Source: Rhodophyticola sp017644125 | Lineage (GTDB): Bacteria; Pseudomonadota; Alphaproteobacteria; Rhodobacterales; Rhodobacteraceae | Assembly: GCF_042140125.1 (NCBI RefSeq) | Contig: NZ_CP159473.1 | Direction: 5' to 3' (one strand) | DNA: 64,000 nucleotides | In this document: positions 51,627 to 60,167 of the stretch, piece after piece | How positions within the stretch are numbered: position 1 is the stretch's first letter | Layout of the letters: every line of letters starts with the position of its first letter | Made by a program: the position numbers and the translations under genes | The notes under the pieces: generated by a model | The model's database searches: none | Told to the model about the DNA's origin: nothing | Seen by the model: the letters and a program-made list of their open reading frames with translations, nothing else

Positions 51627-52580
51627 TCATCCCCCGCGACGGGCATCCGGATGCAACGAGGTGCCAAGGATGTGGTCTGCCTTGTGGATCACTTGGGCCG
51701 CACGGCCCACGATCAGCGGGTCGGGGTGCCGCGCGATCCGGGGGGTCTTGTCGGGGTAGTCCAGACTATCCAGGAAATGCAGCATGCAATTCAGCCGCGC
51801 GCGTTTCTTGTCGTCCGACTTGATCACGGTCCAGGGCGCGTCGGCGGTGTCGGTGTAGAAGAACATCGCCTCCTTCGCCTCGGTATAGTCGTTCCATTTG
51901 TCGAGGCTGGCCATGTCGATGGGCGACAATTTCCACCTTTTGAGAGGGTCGAGCCGCCGGCTTTCGAACCGGGCGCGCTGTTCCTCCTGTGTGACGGAAA
52001 ACCAGTATTTGTAGAGCCTGATGCCCGAGCGGACCATCATCCGCTCCAGATCCGGCGTCTGGCGCATGAACTCCAGATACTCGTTGGGCGCACAGAACCC
52101 CATGACGCGCTCCACACCCGCCCGGTTGTACCAGGAGCGGTCGTAGAACACCATTTCGCCGGTGGTGGGCAGATGTTCGATATAGCGCTGGAAAAACCAC
52201 TGGCCGCGCTCCTCGTCGGTGGGTTTGTTGAGCGCCACCACGCGCGCTTCCCGCGGGTTCAGATGCTCCATGAAACGCTTGATCGTGCCGCCCTTGCCCG
52301 CCGCATCGCGGCCTTCGAACAGGATCACGATTTTCTGACCCGTTTCGCCCACCCATTTCTGCACTTTCAGCATCTCTGCCTGAAGCCTGGCTTTCTGTGC
52401 CTCGTAACTGCGGCGCGACAGCTTGGTGTCGTAGGGATAGGCCCCGGTCTCGAACGCGTGGCGGATCGTATCCGGCGTCACGGTCGGGAACCCGCCCTTG
52501 CGCGGGAGGGTGTCAATGGCGGGTTTGGCCGTCTCTGCCGCATTTCCTGCGGTCGCGGGATCAAGGTCTTCCATCGGCAC
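51627..52580 (-). CDS. ppk2: Polyphosphate kinase 2 (PPK2 family)
   Basis: Transfers phosphate between polyphosphate and nucleotides. The 317-residue protein has Walker A FEGRDAAGKGGTIKR near 89-103, lid/Walker B FYDRSWYNRAGVERVMGF near 146-163, and the PPK2 core NPREARVVALNKPTDEE. A disordered 50-residue N-terminus precedes the core. Start may be 52580 or 52574 (adjacent Met codons). The upstream region carries a tandem 14-bp repeat, a Pho-box-like direct repeat and an FnrL-type box, so control by phosphate or oxygen is plausible. Confidence 0.93.
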   Translation of the reverse strand: MPMEDLDPATAGNAAETAKPAIDTLPRKGGFPTVTPDTIRHAFETGAYPYDTKLSRRSYEAQKARLQAEMLKVQKWVGETGQKIVILFEGRDAAGKGGTIKRFMEHLNPREARVVALNKPTDEERGQWFFQRYIEHLPTTGEMVFYDRSWYNRAGVERVMGFCAPNEYLEFMRQTPDLERMMVRSGIRLYKYWFSVTQEEQRARFESRRLDPLKRWKLSPIDMASLDKWNDYTEAKEAMFFYTDTADAPWTVIKSDDKKRARLNCMLHFLDSLDYPDKTPRIARHPDPLIVGRAAQVIHKADHILGTSLHPDARRGG

Positions 52581-52591
52581 GGCACCTCTAC

Positions 52592-52618
52592 TCTTGCTGA
52601 AAAGATCTTGCTGAAAGG
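52592..52618. repeat. Tandem 14-bp repeat upstream of ppk2
   Basis: TCTTGCTGAAAAGA is followed at once by TCTTGCTGAAAGG (52606-52618), two near-identical copies in the ppk2 5' region. Confidence 0.7.
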
Positions 52619-52635
52619 TGTCACGCCCTTGTCAC
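52618..52635. promoter_or_regulatory. Pho-box-like direct repeat
   Basis: GTGTCAC and TTGTCAC, 11 bases apart (7-4-7 arrangement), resemble the PhoB box. It points away from ppk2 and towards the plus-strand TPR gene, so the target is unclear. Confidence 0.3.
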
Positions 52636-52653
52636 GTTCCGCGCCGGCGGACC

Positions 52654-52667
52654 TTGATCAGTGTCAA
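52654..52667. promoter_or_regulatory. FnrL/Fnr box between ppk2 and the TPR gene
   Basis: TTGATCAGTGTCAA fits TTGAY-N4-RTCAA exactly. It is 74 bases upstream of the ppk2 start and 101 upstream of the TPR-gene start. Confidence 0.65.
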
Positions 52668-52767
52668 ATCGGACGCGATATCTTTGGAAAAATGCATCAT
52701 TGTGATAGGTTTTACGCAATCGGCCGCGTGTTTCCGGCCGAGCATGACCGTCTGAGGGGGGACCGGC

Positions 52768-54367
52768 ATGACCCATTCTGTCAGCCAGGGGGTGCGGGAT
52801 TCGGTTCGTATCCTGTCGATGCGCCTGTCCATTCTGGGGCTTTGCGCCGTGATCGGCGGCGCGCTGGCGGGCGATCTGAGCGCCCAGACCCTGCTGAGCA
52901 ATCCCGACGAGGGCAAGAATGTCGCCGGTGGCACCGGCCCGCTGGCGCCACGGCCCGCACCGCAGCCCGCGCCGCCACCGGCCGAGCCCGCGGCCGGTAC
53001 GGCGGACCCGAAGGACGGCCCGGCCCCCGCACCCGTCCCGCTGCCCGCCCCGGCCCCGCAACCTGAGCCGCCGCAACCCGCGCCTGCGCCGCCCGCCGCC
53101 GGGGGTGGCAAGGATGACGACACTCCCCGGCCCGTCCCGACGGCACCGGCGCCCGAGACAACCCCGCCCGAGGAGGCGGCCGACACAGCCCCGCCCGAAG
53201 CCGCAGCACCCGCGCCGGAGGAGAGCAGCGGCCCCGCGCCCGCAGGCGGGGCGGACATCCCCGCGACCATGGCGGTGCTGGCCGCGGGCTTCCCCGAGGG
53301 GGAGGCCGAAAGCTTCACCCAGATGCTCATCGGCCTGCCGGACGGGGTGAGCGCGGACACGATCGGCCATCTGCTTTACCCGCGCCGGCAGTTCGACCGG
53401 GCCGCATGGTTCTTCGGGATCGCGGCCCAACGGCCCGAGGCAAGTGCCGCGAGCCTGAGCAATTTCGGCGCGCTGGCGATGGAGGTTTATGCCGATGCCC
53501 CCGACGCCTGGCCCGAGACGATGCTGCAGGCCGCCCATGACGCGCTGGTCGCGGCGAACGGCTTGCAGCCGGACGAGCCCGCGATTCTCGAACAATCTGG
53601 GCAATGCCGCCCGGCGGCTGGGGCTGCATGACGCGGCGGTGGAGCATGGCGCCCGCGCCACCGAACTCGCCCCGGAGGAACCGCTTTACTGGACCAACCT
53701 TGCCCGGTCGACGGCGGCCGCGGGCGATGCGGACGGGGCCGCCGCGGCGCTGGCGCGTGCCCACCTGCTTGAGCCCAACGGTCTGGCCCTGCTGGAAACC
53801 CTGCCCATGCTGCCCGGGGCCGCGCCCGGCTATTCCCGCGCCCTGCAGACCCAGTGCGACGTCAATTTCCGCTGTCAGGAGATCTGCCCCCGCTCGATCA
53901 TCGGCGGGCTGATGTCGGTGACCTGCGAGATCGAAAACAGCTCCGCCCAAATCGCCTGCACCGAAGGCCGCCCCTACCCGACCAGCTATCGCTGCGAGGA
54001 GGATCTGCCCGAATACGGCATCCTGATCCCGGGTCTGAATTCCGGTTTCTCGGTGGCGGTGCCCGGTTTCTCGGCCCATGTTCTGGTGCAGGGGGACGGC
54101 AGTGTCGATGTGCGGGTGGAGGCCGGGGCGTCGATCGGGCCGGTGGGCGGATATCTGCGCGCCGACGGCCATTACGACCCGAGCGGCGGGGTCAGTTTCG
54201 ACAATCCGGGCGGCGGTGTGCGGGTCAACCTTCTGCCCAATTCGCCCGCCAACCAGCTTGCCAGCGACCTCGGCCACCCGCCCGTCCATATTGAGGCCGA
54301 AACCCTGAATGGCGGCCCGGTCCAGATCAACGGGGAGGCGTATAACGCGGGCCTTCTGTCCTTCTGA
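52768..54367 (+). pseudogene. TPR-containing exported protein, interrupted by a 1-bp insertion
   Basis: The first frame (52768-53631) encodes an N-terminal signal-anchor (LSILGLCAVIGGALAGDLSAQT), a 100-residue Pro/Ala-rich linker and the start of a TPR domain (RRQFDRAAWFFGIAAQRPEA). At about 53590 the frame breaks: PDEPAILEQSG in frame 1 becomes NNLGNAARRLGLHDAAVEHG in frame 2, a normal TPR continuation if one G (53590) is removed. Frame 2 continues to 54367 through a Cys-rich region (CDVNFRCQEICP, CEIENSS, CTEGRP) to NAGLLSF. Either a pseudogene or a base-call error; a second such site lies in the MATE gene 4 kb away. Function unknown, probably periplasmic. Confidence 0.7.
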
Positions 54368-54458
54368 AATCCGGGCAGGAACCGGCCGACGGGCGGCGGG
54401 GGGCTTGCATCTGCGCCGCGCACTGTCATTCTGGTGAAAATGACCGGAGGGAGCAGTC

Positions 54459-54800
54459 ATGATCCGACCCATTCTGTTGACCAGCCTGATCGCGCTTTCG
54501 GGTTGCATCACGTATCAGACCGGACCGATCCGCACATCGACCACCTACACGCCCGTGCCCTCCAACCCCGCGCCCGCGCCGGTGATCAACGGCGTGCCTG
54601 TCACGCTGACCGATGGCAGCCAGGGGCTTGCGCTGTGGTGTTCGGTGCCGGGCGACTGCATCGCGGATGCGCGCACCGCCTGCAACAACCGCCAGTCGAT
54701 CCGCACCGTCTCCGATATCGACGGCAGTTCGCCCCGCGCCTCGGAATTCTTTGCCCGGCGCGAGACCGAGCCCAGTTCGCTGGTGGTCGCCTGTAGCTGA
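54459..54800 (+). CDS. Small lipoprotein of unknown function
   Basis: A 113-residue lipoprotein: signal MIRPILLTSLIALSGC with lipobox LSGC, so Cys16 is acylated. The mature part starts ITYQTGPIRTSTTYTPVPSNP, then a compact domain with paired Cys residues (WCSVPGDC, ACNN, VACS). A good ribosome site (GGAGG) precedes. No family recognised. Confidence 0.75.
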   Translation: MIRPILLTSLIALSGCITYQTGPIRTSTTYTPVPSNPAPAPVINGVPVTLTDGSQGLALWCSVPGDCIADARTACNNRQSIRTVSDIDGSSPRASEFFARRETEPSSLVVACS

Positions 54801-54876
54801 GGCGGCGGGAGACACTTCCCCCCTGCCCCCAAACCTGCTCTAATACGGCGCAACAAACACAAGATAGAGCAGATGC

Positions 54877-56838
54877 ATGGCTGACGACCTTCTTTCCGGC
54901 GCGCCCGATCCCAATGCCTATGATGCCTCCTCCATCGAGGTGCTGGAAGGTCTGGAGCCCGTGCGCAAACGCCCGGGCATGTATATCGGCGGCACCGATG
55001 AGCGCGCGCTGCACCATCTGGTGGCCGAGGTGCTCGACAATTCCATGGACGAGGCGGTGGCCGGCCACGCCACCCGGATCGAGGTGGAGCTGAACGCCGA
55101 TTACTCCGTCACGATCCGCGACAACGGACGTGGCATCCCCGTCGATCCACACCCGAAATTCCCCGACAAATCAGCGCTGGAGGTGATCCTGTGCACGCTG
55201 CATGCGGGCGGCAAGTTCTCCGGCAAGGCCTATCAGACCTCGGGCGGGTTGCATGGCGTGGGCGTTTCGGTGGTCAACGCCCTGTCGGATCACCTGCGGG
55301 TGGAGGTCGCGCGCAATCGCGAGCTGTTCGTGCAGGAGTTTTCCCGCGGTCTCCCGCAGGGCCCGGTGGCCGCGGCAGGCAGCGCGCCGAACCGGCGCGG
55401 CACGTCCATCACCTTCCATGCGGATGACCAGATTTTCGGCCAGCACCGGTTCAAACCCGCCCGGATGATGAAGATGGTGCGCTCCAAGGCCTATCTGTTC
55501 TCGGGCGTCGAGATCCGCTGGAAAACCGCGATCGACGATGGCGAGACCCCGGCGGAGGCGGTGTTCCACTTCCCCGGCGGCCTGTCGGATTATCTGGGCG
55601 AGACGCTCGGCGGCGCCTCCACCTATGCGGAGCGGCCCTTTGCGGGCAAGGTCGCGTTTCAGGAGCGCTTCGGCGAACCCGGCAGCGTGGAATGGGCGAT
55701 CAACTGGACGCCATCGCGGGACGGGTTCATCCAGAGCTATTGCAACACCGTACCCACGCCCGAAGGCGGCACCCATGAACAGGGGTTCTGGGCCGCGATC
55801 CTGAAGGGCATCCGCGCCTATGGCGAGCTGGCCGGCAACCGCAAGGCTGCGCAGATCACCCGCGACGACCTGATCACCGGGGGCTGCGCGCTGGTCTCCT
55901 GCTTCATCCGGGAGCCCGAATTCGTGGGCCAGACCAAGGACCGTCTGGCCACCACCGAGGCGGCGCGGATGATCGAAGGCGCGGTGCGGGACCATTTCGA
56001 CAACTGGCTTGCAGCCGATACCAAGTCGGCGGGCGCGATTCTCGATTTCCTGATCCTGCGGGCGGAGGAACGGCTGCGCCGGCGGCAGGAGAAGGAAACC
56101 GCGCGAAAATCGGCCACGAAGAAGCTGCGCCTGCCCGGCAAGCTGGTGGATTGCTCGCAACAGGCCCGCGAGGGCACGGAGCTGTTCATCGTCGAGGGGG
56201 ACTCCGCCGGCGGATCGGCCAAGATGGCGCGGGACCGCAAGACCCAGGCCCTGCTGCCGCTGCGCGGGAAAATCCTGAACGTGCTTGGCGCGGCCTCCTC
56301 CAAGATGTCCCAGAACGCCGAGATTTCCGATTTGTGTCAGGCGCTTGGCGTTGGAATGGGCACGCGGTTCAACCTGGACGACCTGCGCTACGACAAGATC
56401 ATCATCATGACCGACGCGGATGTGGACGGGGCGCATATCGCCTCCCTGCTGATGACGTTTTTCTTCACCCAGATGCGCCCGATGATCGATGCGGGGCATC
56501 TGTATCTCGCCTGCCCGCCGCTTTTCCGGCTGACCCAGGGCGCGCGCCGGGTCTATTGCCTGGACGAGGCGGAGCGCGATGAATGGCTGGCCAAGGGTCT
56601 GGGCGGCAAGGGCAAGATCGACGTCTCCCGCTTCAAGGGTCTGGGGGAGATGGACGCGAAAGACCTGAAGGACACCACGATGAATGTGGAGACCCGCAAG
56701 CTGATCCGCGTGTCCATCGACGAGGATGAACCGGGCGAAACCGGCGATCTGGTGGAGCGGCTGATGGGCAAGAAGCCGGAACTGCGGTTCCAGTACATCC
56801 AGGAGAACGCGCGGTTCGTGGAGGAGTTGGATGTTTGA
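54877..56838 (+). CDS. parE: DNA topoisomerase IV subunit B
   Basis: ATPase subunit of the decatenating topoisomerase. The 653-residue protein has the GHKL ATPase motifs VLDNSMDEAV, DNGRGIP and GGLHGVGVSVVNALS, and the TOPRIM motifs EGDSAGGSAKMAR and DADVDGAHIASLL. The DPHPKFPDKSALEVIL segment and overall length place it with ParE rather than GyrB (about 800). parC is not in the window. The AT-rich orphan gene directly after it (start at 56862) is not part of a housekeeping operon. Confidence 0.95.
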   Translation: MADDLLSGAPDPNAYDASSIEVLEGLEPVRKRPGMYIGGTDERALHHLVAEVLDNSMDEAVAGHATRIEVELNADYSVTIRDNGRGIPVDPHPKFPDKSALEVILCTLHAGGKFSGKAYQTSGGLHGVGVSVVNALSDHLRVEVARNRELFVQEFSRGLPQGPVAAAGSAPNRRGTSITFHADDQIFGQHRFKPARMMKMVRSKAYLFSGVEIRWKTAIDDGETPAEAVFHFPGGLSDYLGETLGGASTYAERPFAGKVAFQERFGEPGSVEWAINWTPSRDGFIQSYCNTVPTPEGGTHEQGFWAAILKGIRAYGELAGNRKAAQITRDDLITGGCALVSCFIREPEFVGQTKDRLATTEAARMIEGAVRDHFDNWLAADTKSAGAILDFLILRAEERLRRRQEKETARKSATKKLRLPGKLVDCSQQAREGTELFIVEGDSAGGSAKMARDRKTQALLPLRGKILNVLGAASSKMSQNAEISDLCQALGVGMGTRFNLDDLRYDKIIIMTDADVDGAHIASLLMTFFFTQMRPMIDAGHLYLACPPLFRLTQGARRVYCLDEAERDEWLAKGLGGKGKIDVSRFKGLGEMDAKDLKDTTMNVETRKLIRVSIDEDEPGETGDLVERLMGKKPELRFQYIQENARFVEELDV

Positions 56839-56861
56839 GGGCTAGGAAGTATGCCGTCGGA

Positions 56862-57647
56862 ATGTGTAAGTTGACTGGTACTATAGGAAAGCTGGTCGAT
56901 AGCCACATAATTCCAAAATCACTCACCAAGCCAACCGAAGCTGGGGCACCTTTACTTCAATCGACTAAAGGTCAGGGCCATAAGCGGCGATGGTCGAGCT
57001 GGTACGATTCTGAAATGGTGACGCGCGAAGGAGAAGATATCCTTCGTGATATTGATGATGCTGCAATCAAGGAGCTGCGCCGCAAGAAATTGATTTGGTC
57101 GGGCTGGGGGCACTTTCCACCCGTTTTCGAAACACTTTTGCCAATTCTTCCTAACCATGGAATGCGTTGTATTTCAGATTTTGATCAAAAGATTGTTGCC
57201 AGATTCTTTCAGAGCATCGCATGGCGTGCAAGCGTTAGCAGCCTTCAAGATATGAGGGATTGCAGGCTTGAGAAAGAGGCCGAAGAAATGCTACGGACTG
57301 CGACATTGGGTGAGGAGTCGGCCATGCATCAGCTCCCGGTCAGCCTGATACAGCTATCTACGCTTGGAACAAGCCATAATCACTCTCCATATCTAGCCCA
57401 AAAATTTCTAGAAAATAGCGACAAACCAGAAAGGACAGTTCCTTTCGTTCGAATTTATGTGGATGGTCTAATCGCTCATGTCTATCTTGAGGATCTGTTT
57501 TCGAAGGTAAATTTAGATGAGTTTGTTTTCCTAAATGAAAGTAATAAGTTATTTGTTTTATCAATCACGTATGAGAGTTCTTTTCAATACGAGAACATGC
57601 TCGTTCTGGGATACGAGTCCCAATTTGGGCCGCTATACCAGATCTAA
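56862..57647 (+). CDS. AT-rich orphan protein with HNH-like N-terminus (possible defence gene)
   Basis: A 261-residue protein, 24 bases after parE (a TTG start at 56835 overlapping the parE stop is possible). Base composition falls sharply, with A/T-rich codons against the GC-rich surroundings, indicating recent transfer. The N-terminus MCKLTGTIGKLVDSHIIPKSL has the single Cys and SHIIPK pattern seen in HNH-like zinc-finger proteins of unknown function, but the second Cys pair of a full HNH is missing. The rest is helical and charged with no recognised domain. The 272 bases after it are also lower in GC and hold no gene. I cannot assign a function. Confidence 0.6.
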   Translation: MCKLTGTIGKLVDSHIIPKSLTKPTEAGAPLLQSTKGQGHKRRWSSWYDSEMVTREGEDILRDIDDAAIKELRRKKLIWSGWGHFPPVFETLLPILPNHGMRCISDFDQKIVARFFQSIAWRASVSSLQDMRDCRLEKEAEEMLRTATLGEESAMHQLPVSLIQLSTLGTSHNHSPYLAQKFLENSDKPERTVPFVRIYVDGLIAHVYLEDLFSKVNLDEFVFLNESNKLFVLSITYESSFQYENMLVLGYESQFGPLYQI

Positions 57648-57919
57648 ATTCTTGAAGATTTGGGCCAGTTGGCTTTGGGTATGATTCAGTCCAAGGTCTA
57701 GATTCGCACATTACTGTCTGAACCGAAAGCCTGTAACGGCCAAACCACAAAACGGTGCCTACCCGTGGAATGGTGCATTCCATATCGTCAGCGCACTTTA
57801 TGCTCACCTAGCCCTTCTTCAATCTGAACAACACGCACAATCCCGAAGGCGCTCGCCCGGCGGCTTTGCCTTGATTCCGGGCGGCTTGGCGCTTCAATGT
57901 ACGTTCGGGGTAAGGGGCG

Positions 57920-58321
57920 CTACTCCACCTGCACCGTTTCCAACCACCCGACCAGATCCACCACCTCGCGACTGGTGAGCAGCGTCCCCCCACCCCGTTC
58001 GCGCAGGACAACGTTGAACTCCCCGAAGACGAAGCCGAAGATCGGCATGTCGCCGCCATGGGTCAGGATCGGGTCCCGCCCGTCGATCAGCCGGGCGATC
58101 TGGATGACGGGGAACACACCGTCGCGACGTTCGGCAATGCGGGTGAGATCAGGAGGCGGCACCATCAGCACCTCCGCCATCGGGCCGCCGCCCTGCGCGA
58201 TCTCGCCGTGGCAGACGGCGCAATGCTGGAAATAGAGCCGTTCGCCGCGCTGGACATCCTGCGCCAGCGCCGGCAGGCCAAGGAGCAGGGCCCCCGTCAA
58301 AATCAGTGCTTTCACTGCCAT
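57920..58321 (-). CDS. Class I c-type cytochrome (small, exported) 1
   Basis: A 133-residue periplasmic monoheme cytochrome: signal peptide to PALAQ, heme motif CAVCH at 34-38, a PPPDLTRIA segment and a GGDMPIFG motif whose Met is the probable sixth ligand. It is 66 bases downstream of a close relative, so the two form a tandem duplicated pair. Likely shuttles electrons to an oxidase or from a dehydrogenase; partners unknown. Under probable FnrL control with its neighbour. Confidence 0.87.
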   Translation of the reverse strand: MAVKALILTGALLLGLPALAQDVQRGERLYFQHCAVCHGEIAQGGGPMAEVLMVPPPDLTRIAERRDGVFPVIQIARLIDGRDPILTHGGDMPIFGFVFGEFNVVLRERGGGTLLTSREVVDLVGWLETVQVE

Positions 58322-58386
58322 GTCTTACTCCGTCTGCGGCCCTGGTCCGGGCCGGGATACGCGACCGGCCCCGCCTTGGGCCAGAC

Positions 58387-58812
58387 TCATTCCTGTATCT
58401 CCTGCAAATACGTCACCAATTCGGCAATCGGTTGCGTTGTCATGATCGGCTGGCCCGTGGCGTCGGCAATGGCGACATCGGCGCCGGCCTCCTGAAAGAA
58501 GCTTCCGAAGAGCGGCATCTCGCCCCCATGGGCCAGCAACGGATCGCGCCCGTCGATCTGGCGCGCCACGCGGTAGGTGGGGAAAACCCCGTCATTTCCA
58601 ACGCTTAGCTGGGTCAGATCGGGCGGCAGCACGGTCAGCAACTCCGCCATGCGGCCATCGCCCCGTCCCTCCATCCCGTGGCAGGCGGCGCAGTAGGTGA
58701 CGAAATGCTCCCGCCCGGCCGCGGCATCCTGCGCCAGAGCGGGCGGGGCGGAGGCAAGGGTGCCGACATGGGCGGCGGCAAGGGCTGCGAAGGTCAGCAT
58801 GGTGATGCGCAT
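58387..58812 (-). CDS. Class I c-type cytochrome (small, exported) 2
   Basis: A 141-residue monoheme cytochrome: signal peptide ending PALAQ, heme motif CAACH at 41-45, PPDLTQLSVGNDG and GGEMPLFG with the axial Met. It resembles the downstream cytochrome in spacing and in the RQIDGRDPLLAHGGEMP segment (LIDGRDPILTHGGDMP in the other), indicating gene duplication. The start at 58812 is chosen from the signal peptide. An FnrL-type box lies 57 bases upstream of the start, so both genes probably respond to low oxygen. Confidence 0.87.
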   Translation of the reverse strand: MRITMLTFAALAAAHVGTLASAPPALAQDAAAGREHFVTYCAACHGMEGRGDGRMAELLTVLPPDLTQLSVGNDGVFPTYRVARQIDGRDPLLAHGGEMPLFGSFFQEAGADVAIADATGQPIMTTQPIAELVTYLQEIQE

Positions 58813-58868
58813 CAATGGGCTCCTCGGCTGATGACACGGACAGGATGATCGATTGATCACATGCCGCA

Positions 58869-58882
58869 TTGATCGGCGTCAA
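58869..58882. promoter_or_regulatory. FnrL/Fnr box upstream of the cytochrome pair
   Basis: TTGATCGGCGTCAA fits TTGAY-N4-RTCAA exactly and is well placed for activation of the minus-strand cytochromes. Confidence 0.75.
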
Positions 58883-58973
58883 ACCCGCCCGGCAATCGGA
58901 TAATCCTCTGCCCGGGCGGGATTTTTCGTGAACGGCATTTCCAAGCCAGAATGGCTTGCCTATCGTGGCCTTC

Positions 58974-59657
58974 ATGCGCCTGATGATCTGTTTGCTGTTC
59001 CTGAGCCTTGCCGCCTGCGGCCGCCCGCTGACAGAGGCGGAGCGGGCCTTCATGGGCACCCTGCAGGGCGACCAGCTGGATGTGAGCCAGGTCAGGATCA
59101 TCGAGAACCCGTTGGTGGGGCTGCGCAGGCAGGTTTTCCCGGTCCGGCCCCGAACCACTTGCCGGGAAAGGATTTTTCCCGAGCCGGAAGGGGAGTTTCT
59201 GGTCGGGCAGACCGCTGGGATCGTGCTGTTCAACCGGCTGCATGTGCGCCGGGATTACGCGATACCCGATTATGTGCGCACCGCAGATGGCGGCATGAAT
59301 CTGGTCGCGGCGATGTTCTTCGCCCATGAAATGACCCATATCTGGCAATGGCAGAACCGCGATGTCACCGGCTATCATCCGGCCCGCGCCTTCGCCGAGC
59401 ATCTGCGGACGGAAGACCCCTATCTCTTTGACGGCGATAGTGACTTCGGATTTCTGGACTATGGCTACGAGCAACAGGCGAGCCTTGTGGAGGAATATGT
59501 CTGCTGCCGCACGCTGGACCCGGACGGCGCGCGGACGGAGCGGCTGTTGCACCTGCTGCAAGAGGTGATGCCCATTCAGCCCTTGCAATCCCGCGTCGAC
59601 GGGATGCAGGTTTATCTCCCATGGGACGGGGTGGAACTGCGCGGGATTTGTTCGTGA
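58974..59657 (+). CDS. Putative lipoprotein metalloprotease-like protein (HExxH)
   Basis: A 227-residue lipoprotein (signal MRLMICLLFLSLAAC, acylated Cys15). HEMTHIWQW supplies His118-Glu119-x-x-His122, the zincin motif, and a downstream Glu in YEQQASLVEEY could be a third ligand. The context LNRLHVRRDYAIPDY and preceding GQTAGIVLFNRL resemble the DUF4157/Bacteroides HExxH proteins that may not be active proteases. No substrate known. It faces away from the cytochrome genes. Confidence 0.72.
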   Translation: MRLMICLLFLSLAACGRPLTEAERAFMGTLQGDQLDVSQVRIIENPLVGLRRQVFPVRPRTTCRERIFPEPEGEFLVGQTAGIVLFNRLHVRRDYAIPDYVRTADGGMNLVAAMFFAHEMTHIWQWQNRDVTGYHPARAFAEHLRTEDPYLFDGDSDFGFLDYGYEQQASLVEEYVCCRTLDPDGARTERLLHLLQEVMPIQPLQSRVDGMQVYLPWDGVELRGICS

Positions 59658-59684
59658 TTCCCCCATATTTATCAGGATCTTGAA

Positions 59685-60131
59685 ATGACACATCAGGCAT
59701 TGATCATGCTGGCCGCCGGGATCGGCATTCCGCTTTTGGCGGCGCTGAATGCGCGGTTGGGCGCGAATATCGGCTCGCCCGCCGCGGCGGCGCTGATCCT
59801 GTTCATCGTGGCCTTTGCGGCGACGGCGGTGACGATGGTGCTCAGCGGCGGGACCGGCGCGCTGGCCGATCTGCCGGATCAGCCCCGGCATCTGTTTCTG
59901 GCGGGGTTGCTGGTGGCGTTCTACGTGCTGTCGATCACCTGGGTCGCACCGACGTTCGGCGTTGGAAACGCGGTGTTTTTCGTGCTTCTGGGGCAATTGA
60001 TCTCGGCGGCCGCGATCGACCATTTCGGGCTGTTCGGGGCGCAGGTGGCGAGCCTCTCGCCGATGCGGGCCGCGGGGATTGTGGTGATGGCCGCGGGCGT
60101 CGCCCTGACGCAATTCGCGGCAAGGGGGTAG
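59685..60131 (+). CDS. YdcZ-type DMT-superfamily transporter (DUF606)
   Basis: A 148-residue, five-helix membrane protein of the DMT superfamily YdcZ branch: GIPLLAALNARLGANIGSPAAAALILF, FYVLSITWVAPTFGVGNAVFFVLLGQL. Members often act as heterodimers of two half-transporters, but only one gene is present. It lies 27 bases after the lipoprotein gene. Substrate unknown. Confidence 0.82.
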   Translation: MTHQALIMLAAGIGIPLLAALNARLGANIGSPAAAALILFIVAFAATAVTMVLSGGTGALADLPDQPRHLFLAGLLVAFYVLSITWVAPTFGVGNAVFFVLLGQLISAAAIDHFGLFGAQVASLSPMRAAGIVVMAAGVALTQFAARG

Positions 60132-60133
60132 AA

Positions 60134-60149
60134 CAATGGTATATCAATT
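60134..60149. repeat. Second copy of CAATGGTATATCAATT
   Basis: Exactly the 16-mer found at 36141-36156 in the sulfonate monooxygenase/GntR promoter. Here it lies between two convergent gene ends, where no promoter is expected. Confidence 0.5.
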
Positions 60150-60167
60150 CGAGGCCGCGGTCCTGCC

